Position numbers and translations under genes: made by a program | The notes under the pieces: generated by a model | Seen by the model: the letters and a program-made list of their open reading frames with translations, nothing else | What the model was told of the DNA's origin: nothing | The model's database searches: none | NCBI GenBank assembly: GCA_028033615.1 | Contig: JAOFDG010000001.1 | Coordinates: 1-64,000, forward strand | DNA from: Verrucomicrobiales bacterium | GTDB lineage: Bacteria > Verrucomicrobiota > Verrucomicrobiia > Verrucomicrobiales > DEV007 | Direction: 5' to 3' | DNA length: 64,000 nt | Shown: positions 7,509-16,256 of the stretch, one piece after another | Layout: each line of letters begins with the position of its first letter | Numbering within the stretch: position 1 is the stretch's first letter

Positions 7509-9777
7509 CAACTTCTATAGATCCCCAGTAACCGAATTCGTTCCGCCAGTCATTGGCCTTGTTCTCAATAATTATTGGAATTTTTTGTCCAGCATAATCC
7601 GATAGGTCCAGATTCAACTCAAGCCACTGACTTTGGACTGCAGTATAACCGACAATCTGATCGTGTATGACTTTTCCATCTGCCTTGACGCGGATCTGCC
7701 AGTCTCCATGAGCATGGTAGCTAGCTTTAACTTTAAGTGATGTTTTTTTACCTTTGGGCACTTCTAGTTCACGATAGATTTCACAAGGGATTGCCTTATC
7801 CTTAGGATGTGTTTGAACCGCTATCTCATTACGGAAACTCTTGATTGGTCTTACACCGCCTTCTCCTACATTCCTCACATTAAATCCAGGCGCAATTTCT
7901 TGGATGTGCTTTTGCCATGAGGGATCAGGTCCTGAACTTTTGGCAGACTGTTTCACGGCCATCCTTCTAGGAACGAGTTCCTGCAATAGAGGTATTTGCC
8001 CGGTGACTGCAAGAGTTAATGCCTTTTCAGAATTTTCCGGAACCATTGGTTCAACCGCATACCATAGCATACGAGGAATATTATGATCTTTAACGTCTTT
8101 CTCGTGTTTTACGAGTTCCTCGAGTATGGGCCAGCGATCAGTAAATTGAATTCTTTGAGCAGCTGATGCCAAGTATAAACGTACTACAGCAGAAGGATCT
8201 TCTTTTGCCATTTTTTTAAAGTTTTCTAAAGCTTTATCACTAGGATCTTGGTTTTCGCATAGTAACTGAATAGTCCAAGCCCTTACGTATTCATCTTCAT
8301 GATTGAGAAGTTGGATCTTCTTTGATTCAGTTAATAATCCAGTGACATGCGCTGCCCATAATGCCCTTAGTTTTTTTCCTGATGTTTTGGCATTGCTTGC
8401 CAATTTTTGTAGACTCTTCCCGACGACCTCTTTATCTAAAATTCCTTTAGAGGCCCTATGGTGAAGAATAACTCTAGCGTGTCTTACAAACCAGTCATTG
8501 GAGTGATTTTGCATTTCTGCAAGTTGTAGATCTGAGAGTTTTGATAAATTAGGACGCTTTATTTTTTCAGCATCTTTGGGCATGACCCTATATATTCTTC
8601 CACTGTCTGGAAAATTAATGGCATTACCACAAATATCTGTGTCGTGCCAGTCAAGAATATATACGCCACCATCCGGGCCAATTTCTAAACTGAAACCTAC
8701 CCAAGCAAGGTCGTTAATAGGTAAAAAAGCTGAGTGGTGTTTCCCAATATAACCTGAGCCACTTCTTTCCATAAAATCGATAAGAACTTCATGTTGGTGA
8801 ATGTTGCACTTAAATAGTTGGTCTCTATAAGATGAGGGGAACGTATCTGCTAAGTAAAAACGAGCACCGCCATGTGCTGATAGATGATGATGATCTGCAA
8901 CAGTTTCAATGGGTTTGTAAACGTATGGATTTTTGTGAGGTTTACTTTGTTTCGTAAAATATCCTCCTTGAACTATATGAAATAGATGAGGAATAACGCA
9001 GCAACTTGCAAAGCCTTGTCCGACATCATTGAAATCAAATCCCCATGGGTTTGAAAGACCATGTCCAAACACCTCAAATTCTTTTTTAACTGGGTGAAAT
9101 CTCCAAATACCGCCGTCGATGAACTTCCTCTTGTCCTTAGGTGTTCCTGGCTTGCCAACATAAGACTGCGTGAATACGCCGTGACATCCATAAAGCCACC
9201 CGTCAGGACCCCAAATAAAGCTATTTAGTGTTTCATGTCTGTCTTGAATGCCCCATCCGTCTAAAAGTATTTCAGGTTCGCCGTCTGGCTTATCGTCACC
9301 ATTATTATCAGGGATAAAAAGTAAGTTTGGAGGAGTTCCAACATATACACCACCAAACCCCGTCGCGATACCTGAAGAAAACGGAAGCTTATCAGTAAAA
9401 AGTTTCTTGGTATCAAAGACACCATCACTATCAGTGTCTTCAAGGATTTGAATTTTAGTACCCTCGCCTTTTTTATGAGAGCGTCGGTTAACATAATTAC
9501 CATTTTCGACAGTCCATATCCTTCCTCTGTCATCAAAGCAAAAAGCAATTGGTTCAGCGATGTCGGGTTCAGCTGCGTAAACTGAAACTTCAAAGCCCTC
9601 AGGTATCGACATCTTTGCTACTGCCTCTTTGGGTTTCAAGAACGGTGCATTACTAGTTTTGTGTTGGCGGTGTTTCTTTTGAACAACAAACTTTGCAGAC
9701 TTAGATTTTTGTGCAGATGCGAAATCAAGGAGCAACACAAATGATAACAATGTAGTGAAAGAGTTTTTTGGTTTCAT
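7498..9777 (-). CDS. PVC-type membrane-bound dehydrogenase (TIGR02604-like) with HEAT repeats
   Basis: The 759-residue protein begins with a signal peptide (residues 1-22, ending near FASA). Residues 60-420 match the TIGR02604 beta-propeller domain typical of Planctomycetes and Verrucomicrobiota: it starts MSIPEGFEVSVYAAEPDI, continues through FCFDDRGRIWTVENGNY, and contains LYGCHGVF, NPWGFDFND and YILDWHDTDICG. A HEAT-like helical repeat region follows at about 430-620, then a C-terminal beta-sandwich (660-759, HAHGDWQIRVKADGK) that may bind carbohydrate. The family is thought to oxidise sugars or related compounds in the periplasm and pass electrons to cytochrome c. Usually the cytochrome domain is fused at the C-terminus; here it is a separate upstream gene, with TAA directly abutting this ATG. 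The exact substrate is unknown. Confidence 0.85.
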   Translation of the reverse strand: MKPKNSFTTLLSFVLLLDFASAQKSKSAKFVVQKKHRQHKTSNAPFLKPKEAVAKMSIPEGFEVSVYAAEPDIAEPIAFCFDDRGRIWTVENGNYVNRRSHKKGEGTKIQILEDTDSDGVFDTKKLFTDKLPFSSGIATGFGGVYVGTPPNLLFIPDNNGDDKPDGEPEILLDGWGIQDRHETLNSFIWGPDGWLYGCHGVFTQSYVGKPGTPKDKRKFIDGGIWRFHPVKKEFEVFGHGLSNPWGFDFNDVGQGFASCCVIPHLFHIVQGGYFTKQSKPHKNPYVYKPIETVADHHHLSAHGGARFYLADTFPSSYRDQLFKCNIHQHEVLIDFMERSGSGYIGKHHSAFLPINDLAWVGFSLEIGPDGGVYILDWHDTDICGNAINFPDSGRIYRVMPKDAEKIKRPNLSKLSDLQLAEMQNHSNDWFVRHARVILHHRASKGILDKEVVGKSLQKLASNAKTSGKKLRALWAAHVTGLLTESKKIQLLNHEDEYVRAWTIQLLCENQDPSDKALENFKKMAKEDPSAVVRLYLASAAQRIQFTDRWPILEELVKHEKDVKDHNIPRMLWYAVEPMVPENSEKALTLAVTGQIPLLQELVPRRMAVKQSAKSSGPDPSWQKHIQEIAPGFNVRNVGEGGVRPIKSFRNEIAVQTHPKDKAIPCEIYRELEVPKGKKTSLKVKASYHAHGDWQIRVKADGKVIHDQIVGYTAVQSQWLELNLDLSDYAGQKIPIIIENKANDWRNEFGYWGSIEVVSK

Positions 9778-10947
9778 TTAAGGTAGTTCTGTTTGTTCTT
9801 CAGTTTGTAAATATTTTATAAGAGCGTAAAATTCTTTTTTTGAAATTGTTTCTAAGATGCCTTCAGGCATCATTGAAATTGCAAGTTTTTGGCGATCTTG
9901 TATTTCATTCTTAAGTACAATTTCTTTACCGGTTACTGAATTGAGAACGACTTTTTGTTCATCCTCTTCTGCAATGGTTCCTGCCAAAACTCGGTTATTT
10001 TTTGTCTTTAATATTATCATCTTATATCCATCTGGAACATCAAAATTTGGATCTATGATATTAAGTAGAATATACTCTCTATTTGCTCGATTTGATCCTG
10101 TTAGATCTGGACCGAGTATACCGCCTTCACCATACATTTGATGGCATGTGCCACAGACGTTCTTAAACACTTTGCGACCTAATTTAGGATCTGCCTCTGA
10201 TGCTTCAGGTAAATCTAATAAAGCTGAATACTTAGCCATTATTTCCTTTTTTGAATCGCTTTGTTTCTGGGTTTTTCCATATATTTTCGTAAATTCCTCG
10301 CCTAGAATAGATTTCAGTGCTCTTGCCGTATAAGCGGGTATTTCTGAAGTTGTAATCACCTGATTTTTCAATGCTACGAGTAGCTTTTGAGCTAGATCCT
10401 CCCTCGTTGAGAGTGTTTCAATGACAGCTTTTTTTGCCTGATCTTTGAAATCTCTATAATTTAAAAGAAGTTCCTCGCTATTTGCATTGGGGATTTTTCC
10501 GTAAGCTCTGATGGCGTTTATTTGTAAATCTTTGTCCTTCAATAAAGAAGGAAGTAATGCTGATAGATCCTGATTTTTTTGTGCCACGAGAGATTTTAAG
10601 GATTCTTTACGATCATCTAAATTCGCATTCTTTGTTTTCAAAATTTCAATGGCTTTAGCAGAAGCGTCTTCATCTCCAAATATCTGACCTATTTGACGAG
10701 CAAGGGACTTGTGTTCTTTAACTTCACTCTTCATTAGTTGAGCGTTCAGCTCTTTCCATCCTTCAGGTGCTTCGATATTAGTCTGACCTTCTAGGCCCTT
10801 TAGCATTCCTTTGAGTAGAGCTGTTCTTACTGCCGGGTTCTCGCTTCCTTTTGCTGTCTTAATCAGCAAACGAATGGATTCATTGCTTGCGCTCAGAGAG
10901 GCAATCAGTAAAAAGTGAAAACAGAGAATGACTTTAAAGATTCTCAT
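9778..10947 (-). CDS. HEAT-repeat plus heme-binding c-type cytochrome domain (TIGR02603-like)
   Basis: Residues 1-20 of this 389-residue protein form a signal peptide. Residues 30-240 are helical repeats, apparently HEAT/ARM like. From about residue 245 the TIGR02603 heme domain follows: GRKVFKNVCGTCHQMYGEGG holds the CxxCH heme-attachment motif near residue 265, then GPDLTGSNR, and a conserved methionine segment ISMMPEGILE likely providing the distal ligand, ending in KYLQTEEQ. It should be a periplasmic electron carrier for the dehydrogenase encoded immediately downstream. The stop TAA (9778-9780) is followed directly by the ATG of that gene, so translation coupling is probable. In most PVC proteins these two domains are one polypeptide in the opposite order. 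Confidence 0.85.
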   Translation of the reverse strand: MRIFKVILCFHFLLIASLSASNESIRLLIKTAKGSENPAVRTALLKGMLKGLEGQTNIEAPEGWKELNAQLMKSEVKEHKSLARQIGQIFGDEDASAKAIEILKTKNANLDDRKESLKSLVAQKNQDLSALLPSLLKDKDLQINAIRAYGKIPNANSEELLLNYRDFKDQAKKAVIETLSTREDLAQKLLVALKNQVITTSEIPAYTARALKSILGEEFTKIYGKTQKQSDSKKEIMAKYSALLDLPEASEADPKLGRKVFKNVCGTCHQMYGEGGILGPDLTGSNRANREYILLNIIDPNFDVPDGYKMIILKTKNNRVLAGTIAEEDEQKVVLNSVTGKEIVLKNEIQDRQKLAISMMPEGILETISKKEFYALIKYLQTEEQTELP

Positions 10948-11002
10948 TCAAAATCATTTTTGATTGCTCCATTTTTTCCATTCATTATTGATGAGAGTTT
11001 CA

Positions 11003-11863
11003 TCATGTCCTCCTGAATAGATCAAAAAAACGGTGTTTAAATTTTTTTGTTTTACCATTTTCGATCGACCATGTGCCTTTTCTAGAGATTGCCGGACCGA
11101 TGCCAAATTGACCATCTATTCTCCACAGATTTGGGTATCCTGCGTTATTTGGATGGTCGTAGATGACTATGCGACCATATTGATCTAGGTTTTCGATTTG
11201 CATTCCAATATCTACCCAATTCGCACTTTTACCTTCTCCGGATTGGTTTTTGTCTCCCTTCGAATTAATTGTTTCTGCACTGACACCCCTCTTCCAAGGC
11301 ATTCTTAAAAAGAGTCCACCATAGTTATATTTAGATACGGTGATGGTTTTATTAGCAAGCCCTTCCCATTCAAGGTCGAGAATTATCTCTTTGTTCTTTG
11401 TCATACTCATTGTCCATGACTGAGTTTCTGTCATTTGAGATTTTCCATCTTTATCGAGCATATCGTAAATGGTCTGCCATTTGACTGATTCCCCTTTTTC
11501 TTGAATAACATTTACTGCTTTCCTTTTCCAATGGTCAGAGCTTGGATTATGAAAGTAATCTCTTCCATTAACTCTTGTCATTCCCCAGTAGAGGCCAGTT
11601 TGATGTTTATGATGGCCAGGACTAAACTGAGTTAAGTTACCTTTACCTTTGGCGTCTTTGACGGGATGCATATAAGGTCTAAATCCTTCTTTGGCGTTTT
11701 GTGTCAATAATGCAATATCTAAGCCGTTAGTATAAACGCTGAGACTTTCTTTAGTTTGATCGGTTTTTATCGATAAATTGCCATCGGCTCTCTCTAACAG
11801 TAGAGTTGTGGACATCAAAGTAGTTAAAATATAGATAAAAAATGTTTGTTTTAATGCATTCAT
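11003..11863 (-). CDS. Secreted DUF6807 (PmoA-like) family protein
   Basis: The 286-residue product has a short hydrophobic signal (FFIYILTTLMSTTLLL) and then a beta-rich domain matching the DUF6807/PmoA-like family: FRPYMHPVKD, FSPGHHKHQTGLYWGMTRVN, and GLFLRMPWKRG, with a later IVIYDHPNNAGYP and W-x-I-D-G. The name PmoA in databases is historical; nothing here indicates methane oxidation. The family is abundant in PVC and Bacteroidota gene clusters for polysaccharide or sugar-derivative breakdown, and may act as a lyase or hydrolase. I place the start at ATG 11863; an in-frame TTG at 11884 would add seven residues ahead of the signal. It lies 55 bases upstream of the cytochrome and dehydrogenase genes, in the same direction, and probably shares their function. 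Confidence 0.8.
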   Translation of the reverse strand: MNALKQTFFIYILTTLMSTTLLLERADGNLSIKTDQTKESLSVYTNGLDIALLTQNAKEGFRPYMHPVKDAKGKGNLTQFSPGHHKHQTGLYWGMTRVNGRDYFHNPSSDHWKRKAVNVIQEKGESVKWQTIYDMLDKDGKSQMTETQSWTMSMTKNKEIILDLEWEGLANKTITVSKYNYGGLFLRMPWKRGVSAETINSKGDKNQSGEGKSANWVDIGMQIENLDQYGRIVIYDHPNNAGYPNLWRIDGQFGIGPAISRKGTWSIENGKTKKFKHRFFDLFRRT

Positions 11864-12070
11864 GGTAGGGAAAGAACCTTTCAAATTTAGTTTACTAACA
11901 GCGCTATTTATTAATTATGACTGGTCTGGGCATTTCTCAACAACGTTAAATAATAGTATATTTGTTAAATTTAATCAGAATAATAATTAAATTTTATGGA
12001 TAAATAGGTTATATTTTCATATATTTGGTAGTTCAATTCTGACAAACCAAAGTATATTTATAACATTAGA

Positions 12071-14722
12071 ATGATGACATTCCCGAAGTATTATTCTCTC
12101 CGCTACATTGTATGGATCTTTTCCTCGTCAATTTTTTTGGCTTCCCTAGTTTTTTCTAAAGATAAAATCACAGAAATTAATGAGACAACTAAGAATTATT
12201 GGTCCCACCTTCCTCTAAATGCCCCCCCCGTGCCTAAGGTCAAGAATCCTGAATGGGTGAAGAATCCTATCGACGCATTTATTCTATCGAAGCTCAATAA
12301 GAATGGCCTCAAGCCCAATGAACAAGCAAGTAAATCGGAATTGGCTCGACGGGCTTATCTCAACCTCACCGGTCTAGCCCCTACTCCAGATCAAGTTTCC
12401 AAATTTGTTACAGACAATTCACCAGACGCCTGGGAGAAGCTTATTAATAACTTGCTTGATTCGCCTCAGTACGGTGAAAAATGGGCGCGACATTGGCTAG
12501 ATGTTGTCAGATATGCTGAATCGAATGGTTTTGAAAGAGATTCAAATAAGCCCCATATTTGGAGATACCGTGATTGGGTTATAGATGCCTACAACAATGA
12601 TAAGCCCTATGACAGGTTTATCATGGAGCAGCTCGCTGGAGATGAGTTAGAAGATGTAGATCACGATTCAATTATAGCTACTGGATTTTTTAGACTAATG
12701 CAATGGGATGACGAACCCGTCGATCGCCTGCAAGCTCGTTACGATGTTCTCGATGATATTGTTAGAGTAACGACCGAAGGATTTCTTGGAATGACACTTG
12801 GTTGTGCACGTTGCCATGATTCAAAAGTCGATCCAATTAAGCAAAAAGACTATTACAGTTTCATGGCATTTTTTAATGGTGTTACTAACAATGATAAAGG
12901 GCGGGGAGTCGTAGTAGATTTAAATCAAGTCGGTGACCCGAAGAAAAGAGAAGAGCAACAAAAAAATCGCCAAGATAGGATCACGGATCTATCAAATAGA
13001 ATTGCGGCAATCGAGAAAATCGCGAATGTAAGGTTTGCAAAGAGGGATGCAAAAATTTCCGAAGATTTGAAAAATCAGCCAACTTCTCCTGACGAAAATG
13101 TATTAGTGGCAAACCATCGTAAACGTGAGCAGCAGTGGTACTATACGACTGAAAAACCATCTGATGATTGGTCCGCAGTGGGTTTTCGTCCCAAGGAAGC
13201 AAAATGGAAAACAGGCATAGCTCCATTTGGAGGTTCAGTTCCTAATGAAAATTCAAAAACTCCATGGAAATCTTCTGACATATGGCTTCAAACGAGTTTC
13301 CAACTCACCTTAATTCCAAAGGCTCTGAAGATGCAGATTTACCACGACGAGGATACCGAAATTTATTTAAATGGTCAGGAAATAGCCAGTTTAAAAGGGT
13401 TTGTAGCAAAGTATATAGACGTACATTTGGACCAAAAAGCGCTATCAGCATTACAAACTGGACGCAATGTTATATCGGTTCACGTAAATAATAAAGGAGG
13501 AGGTCAATTCTTTGATATGAGTTTTGAGGCAGCAGATCCTAAACGAGTTTCGGTGAACATTGCAGATTTAATTTTGGATAGAGGAAGTGAAATTTTTAAG
13601 GAGGATCAGATTAATACTTATAGACAATTTGTTAATGATCTTAAAAAACTAAAGACTCCTCAAACTAAAGGTCCTCTTCAAGCTATGGTCGTTAAAGAGT
13701 TTGGAACTAATGCAGAGCAAATGCATGTCCATTACAGAGGAAATGCAAACGTAAAAGGAGATCCAGTAGAACCAGGATTTCCTCCAATTCTTGGTGGAAC
13801 TAAACCTCAAATCCCTGCGCCTAAGCCTGGTCAAAAAACAACTGGTCGAAGAACAGTGCTTGGTAATTGGATAACAGATCCCAAAAACCCACGGACTTCT
13901 CGTGTTGCCGTCAACAGGGTTTGGCAAAATCATTTTGGTAAAGGAATTTGTTCAACCTCCAGTGATTTTGGTTATCTTGGAGAAGAGCCAACGCACCCTG
14001 AGCTTTTAGACTGGATGGCCACAGAATTTGTTGAGAAAGGATGGAGCGTTAAAGAGCTTCAGCGAATGATAATGCTTTCAAATACATATAAGATGTCCTC
14101 AAGATCTCAAGAAGAGGCATTAGCCAAAGACCCACAAAATAAACTTATTTGGAGGTTTAATATGAGGAGAATGAGTGCTGAAGAAATTAGAGACAATATT
14201 TTGTCGGTGACTGGTCAATTAAACCTGAAGATGGGGGGGGAAAGTTTTTATTCCAAACTAGATGAAGCTGTTTTGGCAACCTCTTCCACCAAAGGAGGTA
14301 AATGGGGCAACTCGTCTCCAGAGGAAAGAAACAGAAGAGCCGTTTATATAAAAATTAAGAGATCACTCAAGGATCCAATGCTGACTGGCTTTGACTTTGC
14401 AGATACTGATGCTCCCTGCCCTCAGAGATTTACTACTACGGTTGCAACTCAAGCTCTGAATTTGCTGAATAGTAATTTCGTTAATGATAAAGCTGCCATT
14501 TTTGCAAAGCGTTTGGAAGAAGAAGTTAAAGGAGATATCACGGCTCGAATTAAGCGTGGTCTTGAAATAGTAACCTCAAAGCCCGCGAATCCAAAGTCTC
14601 TGAAAATTGCCGAAGAAATGGTCAAAAAGTTAAAAAGTGATCACGGTTTAGACGATCAAGCTGCTTTACAAAGATTTTGCCTAGTGGCATTAAATATGAA
14701 CGAGTTTATATTCGTTGATTGA
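12071..14722 (+). CDS. DUF1549/DUF1553 (PSCyt2/PSD1) protein without PSCyt1 domain
   Basis: This 883-residue protein has a signal peptide (about residues 1-29) and then the DUF1549 domain (residues 50-260): NPIDAFILSKLN, LARRAYLNLTGLAPTP, GEKWARHWLDVVRYAES and FLGMTLGCARCHDSKVDPI, a CxxCH motif. An inserted beta-sandwich (about 340-500, QIYHDEDTEIYLNGQE ... NVISVHVNN) resembles the galactose-binding jelly-roll modules. DUF1553 follows at about 590-860: RVAVNRVWQNHFGKGI, PTHPELLDWMATEFV and GWSVKELQRMI. Unlike the gene at 32246 it lacks the N-terminal PSCyt1 heme domain. Function is unknown; the family clusters with DUF1501 and is thought to help degrade complex carbon sources. A run of eight C (near 12222) and one of eight G (near 14233) are in-frame. 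DUF1501 follows after 49 bases. Confidence 0.9.
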   Translation: MMTFPKYYSLRYIVWIFSSSIFLASLVFSKDKITEINETTKNYWSHLPLNAPPVPKVKNPEWVKNPIDAFILSKLNKNGLKPNEQASKSELARRAYLNLTGLAPTPDQVSKFVTDNSPDAWEKLINNLLDSPQYGEKWARHWLDVVRYAESNGFERDSNKPHIWRYRDWVIDAYNNDKPYDRFIMEQLAGDELEDVDHDSIIATGFFRLMQWDDEPVDRLQARYDVLDDIVRVTTEGFLGMTLGCARCHDSKVDPIKQKDYYSFMAFFNGVTNNDKGRGVVVDLNQVGDPKKREEQQKNRQDRITDLSNRIAAIEKIANVRFAKRDAKISEDLKNQPTSPDENVLVANHRKREQQWYYTTEKPSDDWSAVGFRPKEAKWKTGIAPFGGSVPNENSKTPWKSSDIWLQTSFQLTLIPKALKMQIYHDEDTEIYLNGQEIASLKGFVAKYIDVHLDQKALSALQTGRNVISVHVNNKGGGQFFDMSFEAADPKRVSVNIADLILDRGSEIFKEDQINTYRQFVNDLKKLKTPQTKGPLQAMVVKEFGTNAEQMHVHYRGNANVKGDPVEPGFPPILGGTKPQIPAPKPGQKTTGRRTVLGNWITDPKNPRTSRVAVNRVWQNHFGKGICSTSSDFGYLGEEPTHPELLDWMATEFVEKGWSVKELQRMIMLSNTYKMSSRSQEEALAKDPQNKLIWRFNMRRMSAEEIRDNILSVTGQLNLKMGGESFYSKLDEAVLATSSTKGGKWGNSSPEERNRRAVYIKIKRSLKDPMLTGFDFADTDAPCPQRFTTTVATQALNLLNSNFVNDKAAIFAKRLEEEVKGDITARIKRGLEIVTSKPANPKSLKIAEEMVKKLKSDHGLDDQAALQRFCLVALNMNEFIFVD

Positions 14723-14771
14723 GAGGCTTTTAATTTTTTGATACAAAATATCATAGATAAAATAATAGATT

Positions 14772-16223
14772 ATGAAATTACCACGTAATACATTTTGCGG
14801 ACAAACTAACCGTCGAGAGTTTATGCATACCATTGGTGGAGGGTTCGCTTCTACAGCTCTCACGGGAATGCTGGCAAATGATAGTTTCTTTAGTAGCGCC
14901 AATGCAGCTACTGGAAACCCGCTTTACCCAAAGCCTCAAATGATGCCGGCGAAGGCTAAATCTGTCATCTTTTTGTTTATGTACGGCGGTCCAAGTCACG
15001 TTGATACATTTGATCACAAGCCCGAGCTTTATCCTTTGGATGGTAAAACCATTGATGTGAAAACTTTTGGTCGTGGAGGAAAAAAGAATAAAGGGCGAGT
15101 TGTAGGACCAAAGTGGTCTTTTAAGCCTTATGGACAGTGTGGTAAAATGGTATCTGAGCTGTTTCCTCATGTAGGCTCATGTGTAGATGATATTGCTTTT
15201 ATAAACTCAATGACAGCCGATTCGCCAATTCATGGGTCGGCAATGTTAATGATGAATAGTGGATCGCTTATTAGCGGTAAACCATCATTAGGTTCTTGGG
15301 TCAATTATGGGCTAGGATCAGTCAATCAAAATATGCCTGGTTATGTTGTCATGCTTGACCAGACAGGAGGACCTATATCTGGCGCAAAGAATTGGACTTC
15401 TGGATACATGCCTGCTTCCTATCAAGGTACAGTGTTCAGGTCAAAGGGAGATCCTATATTAAACCTTCAACATTCTAAAGGAATGTCTCGCAATGAGCAG
15501 AGGCAAGTAATCACTTCGCTCAACCAGTTAAATTCTGAACATCTCATTGGTCGCCAAGATAATTCTGACTTGAGTGCGCGCATTGCGAGTTATGAACTTG
15601 CTTATAACATGCAATCTACCGCTCCAGAGGCTATTGATGTCGATAGTGAACCTGAACACGTGAAGGAACTTTATGGTCTTGATGGCTCCCAAACTGATGA
15701 CTTTGCAAGAAAGTGTATCCTTTCGAGACGTTTAGTAGAGCGCGGAACAAGATTCATCCAAATTTATTCTGGCGGAGCTCACAATGACTCTAATTGGGAT
15801 GCTCACGGAGATTTGAAAAAGAACCATGATTATCATGCTGGTCGCACGGATAAACCTATTGCAGGCTTGCTAAAAGACCTTAAACAGAGAGGCCTTCTCG
15901 ATGAAACTTTAGTAGTCTGGGGAGGTGAATTCGGACGCCAACCTACTGCAGAGTATGCAAAGGGTACTGGCCGTGATCACAATAGTTTTGGCTTTACAAT
16001 GTGGATGGCTGGTGGCGGAATCAAAGGTGGAGTTAGTGTAGGAACTACAGATGAATTAGGAAGTAGGGCTGTTGAAAACCCTTACCATGTTAAAAACCTT
16101 CATGCTACAGTACTTAATCTAATGGGGCTTGACCCAAATAACCTTAGTTATTTTTATAATGGTTTGGATCAGAAGCTTGTTGGGGTTGAAGGAGCAGAGC
16201 CAATTTATCAGGCGATTGCCTAG
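14772..16223 (+). CDS. DUF1501 family Tat-exported protein (sulfatase-like fold)
   Basis: The 483-residue protein starts with a Tat signal: TNRREFMHTIGGGFAS, then a hydrophobic stretch ending near ANAATG. The DUF1501 domain follows: KSVIFLFMYGGPSHVDTFD with the metal-binding-like DTFD, SWVNYGLGSVNQNMPGYVV, GTRFIQIYSGGAHNDSNWD and ETLVVWGGEFGRQP, RDHNSFGFTMWMAGG. The fold resembles the alkaline-phosphatase/sulfatase superfamily. It is encoded 49 bases after the DUF1549/DUF1553 gene and probably works with it in the periplasm. It is clearly a paralogue of the protein encoded at 30786, sharing PSHVDT, KAKxVI and GGEFGR motifs. No terminator is visible after it; TilS follows after 33 bases. Confidence 0.9.
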   Translation: MKLPRNTFCGQTNRREFMHTIGGGFASTALTGMLANDSFFSSANAATGNPLYPKPQMMPAKAKSVIFLFMYGGPSHVDTFDHKPELYPLDGKTIDVKTFGRGGKKNKGRVVGPKWSFKPYGQCGKMVSELFPHVGSCVDDIAFINSMTADSPIHGSAMLMMNSGSLISGKPSLGSWVNYGLGSVNQNMPGYVVMLDQTGGPISGAKNWTSGYMPASYQGTVFRSKGDPILNLQHSKGMSRNEQRQVITSLNQLNSEHLIGRQDNSDLSARIASYELAYNMQSTAPEAIDVDSEPEHVKELYGLDGSQTDDFARKCILSRRLVERGTRFIQIYSGGAHNDSNWDAHGDLKKNHDYHAGRTDKPIAGLLKDLKQRGLLDETLVVWGGEFGRQPTAEYAKGTGRDHNSFGFTMWMAGGGIKGGVSVGTTDELGSRAVENPYHVKNLHATVLNLMGLDPNNLSYFYNGLDQKLVGVEGAEPIYQAIA

Positions 16224-16256
16224 AGAAAACCTGCTGTATGGCGGTAAGAATATAGA

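Noticed and set aside
11003..11863. Reading the PmoA-like family name as evidence for methane oxidation
   Set aside because: The protein is a soluble secreted DUF6807 domain and lacks the membrane helices and metal sites of particulate methane monooxygenase; no pmoB or pmoC is present.
14778..15170. 130-codon minus-strand open frame inside the DUF1501 gene
   Set aside because: Fully antisense to conserved DUF1501 coding sequence; composition and lack of domains suggest a shadow frame.
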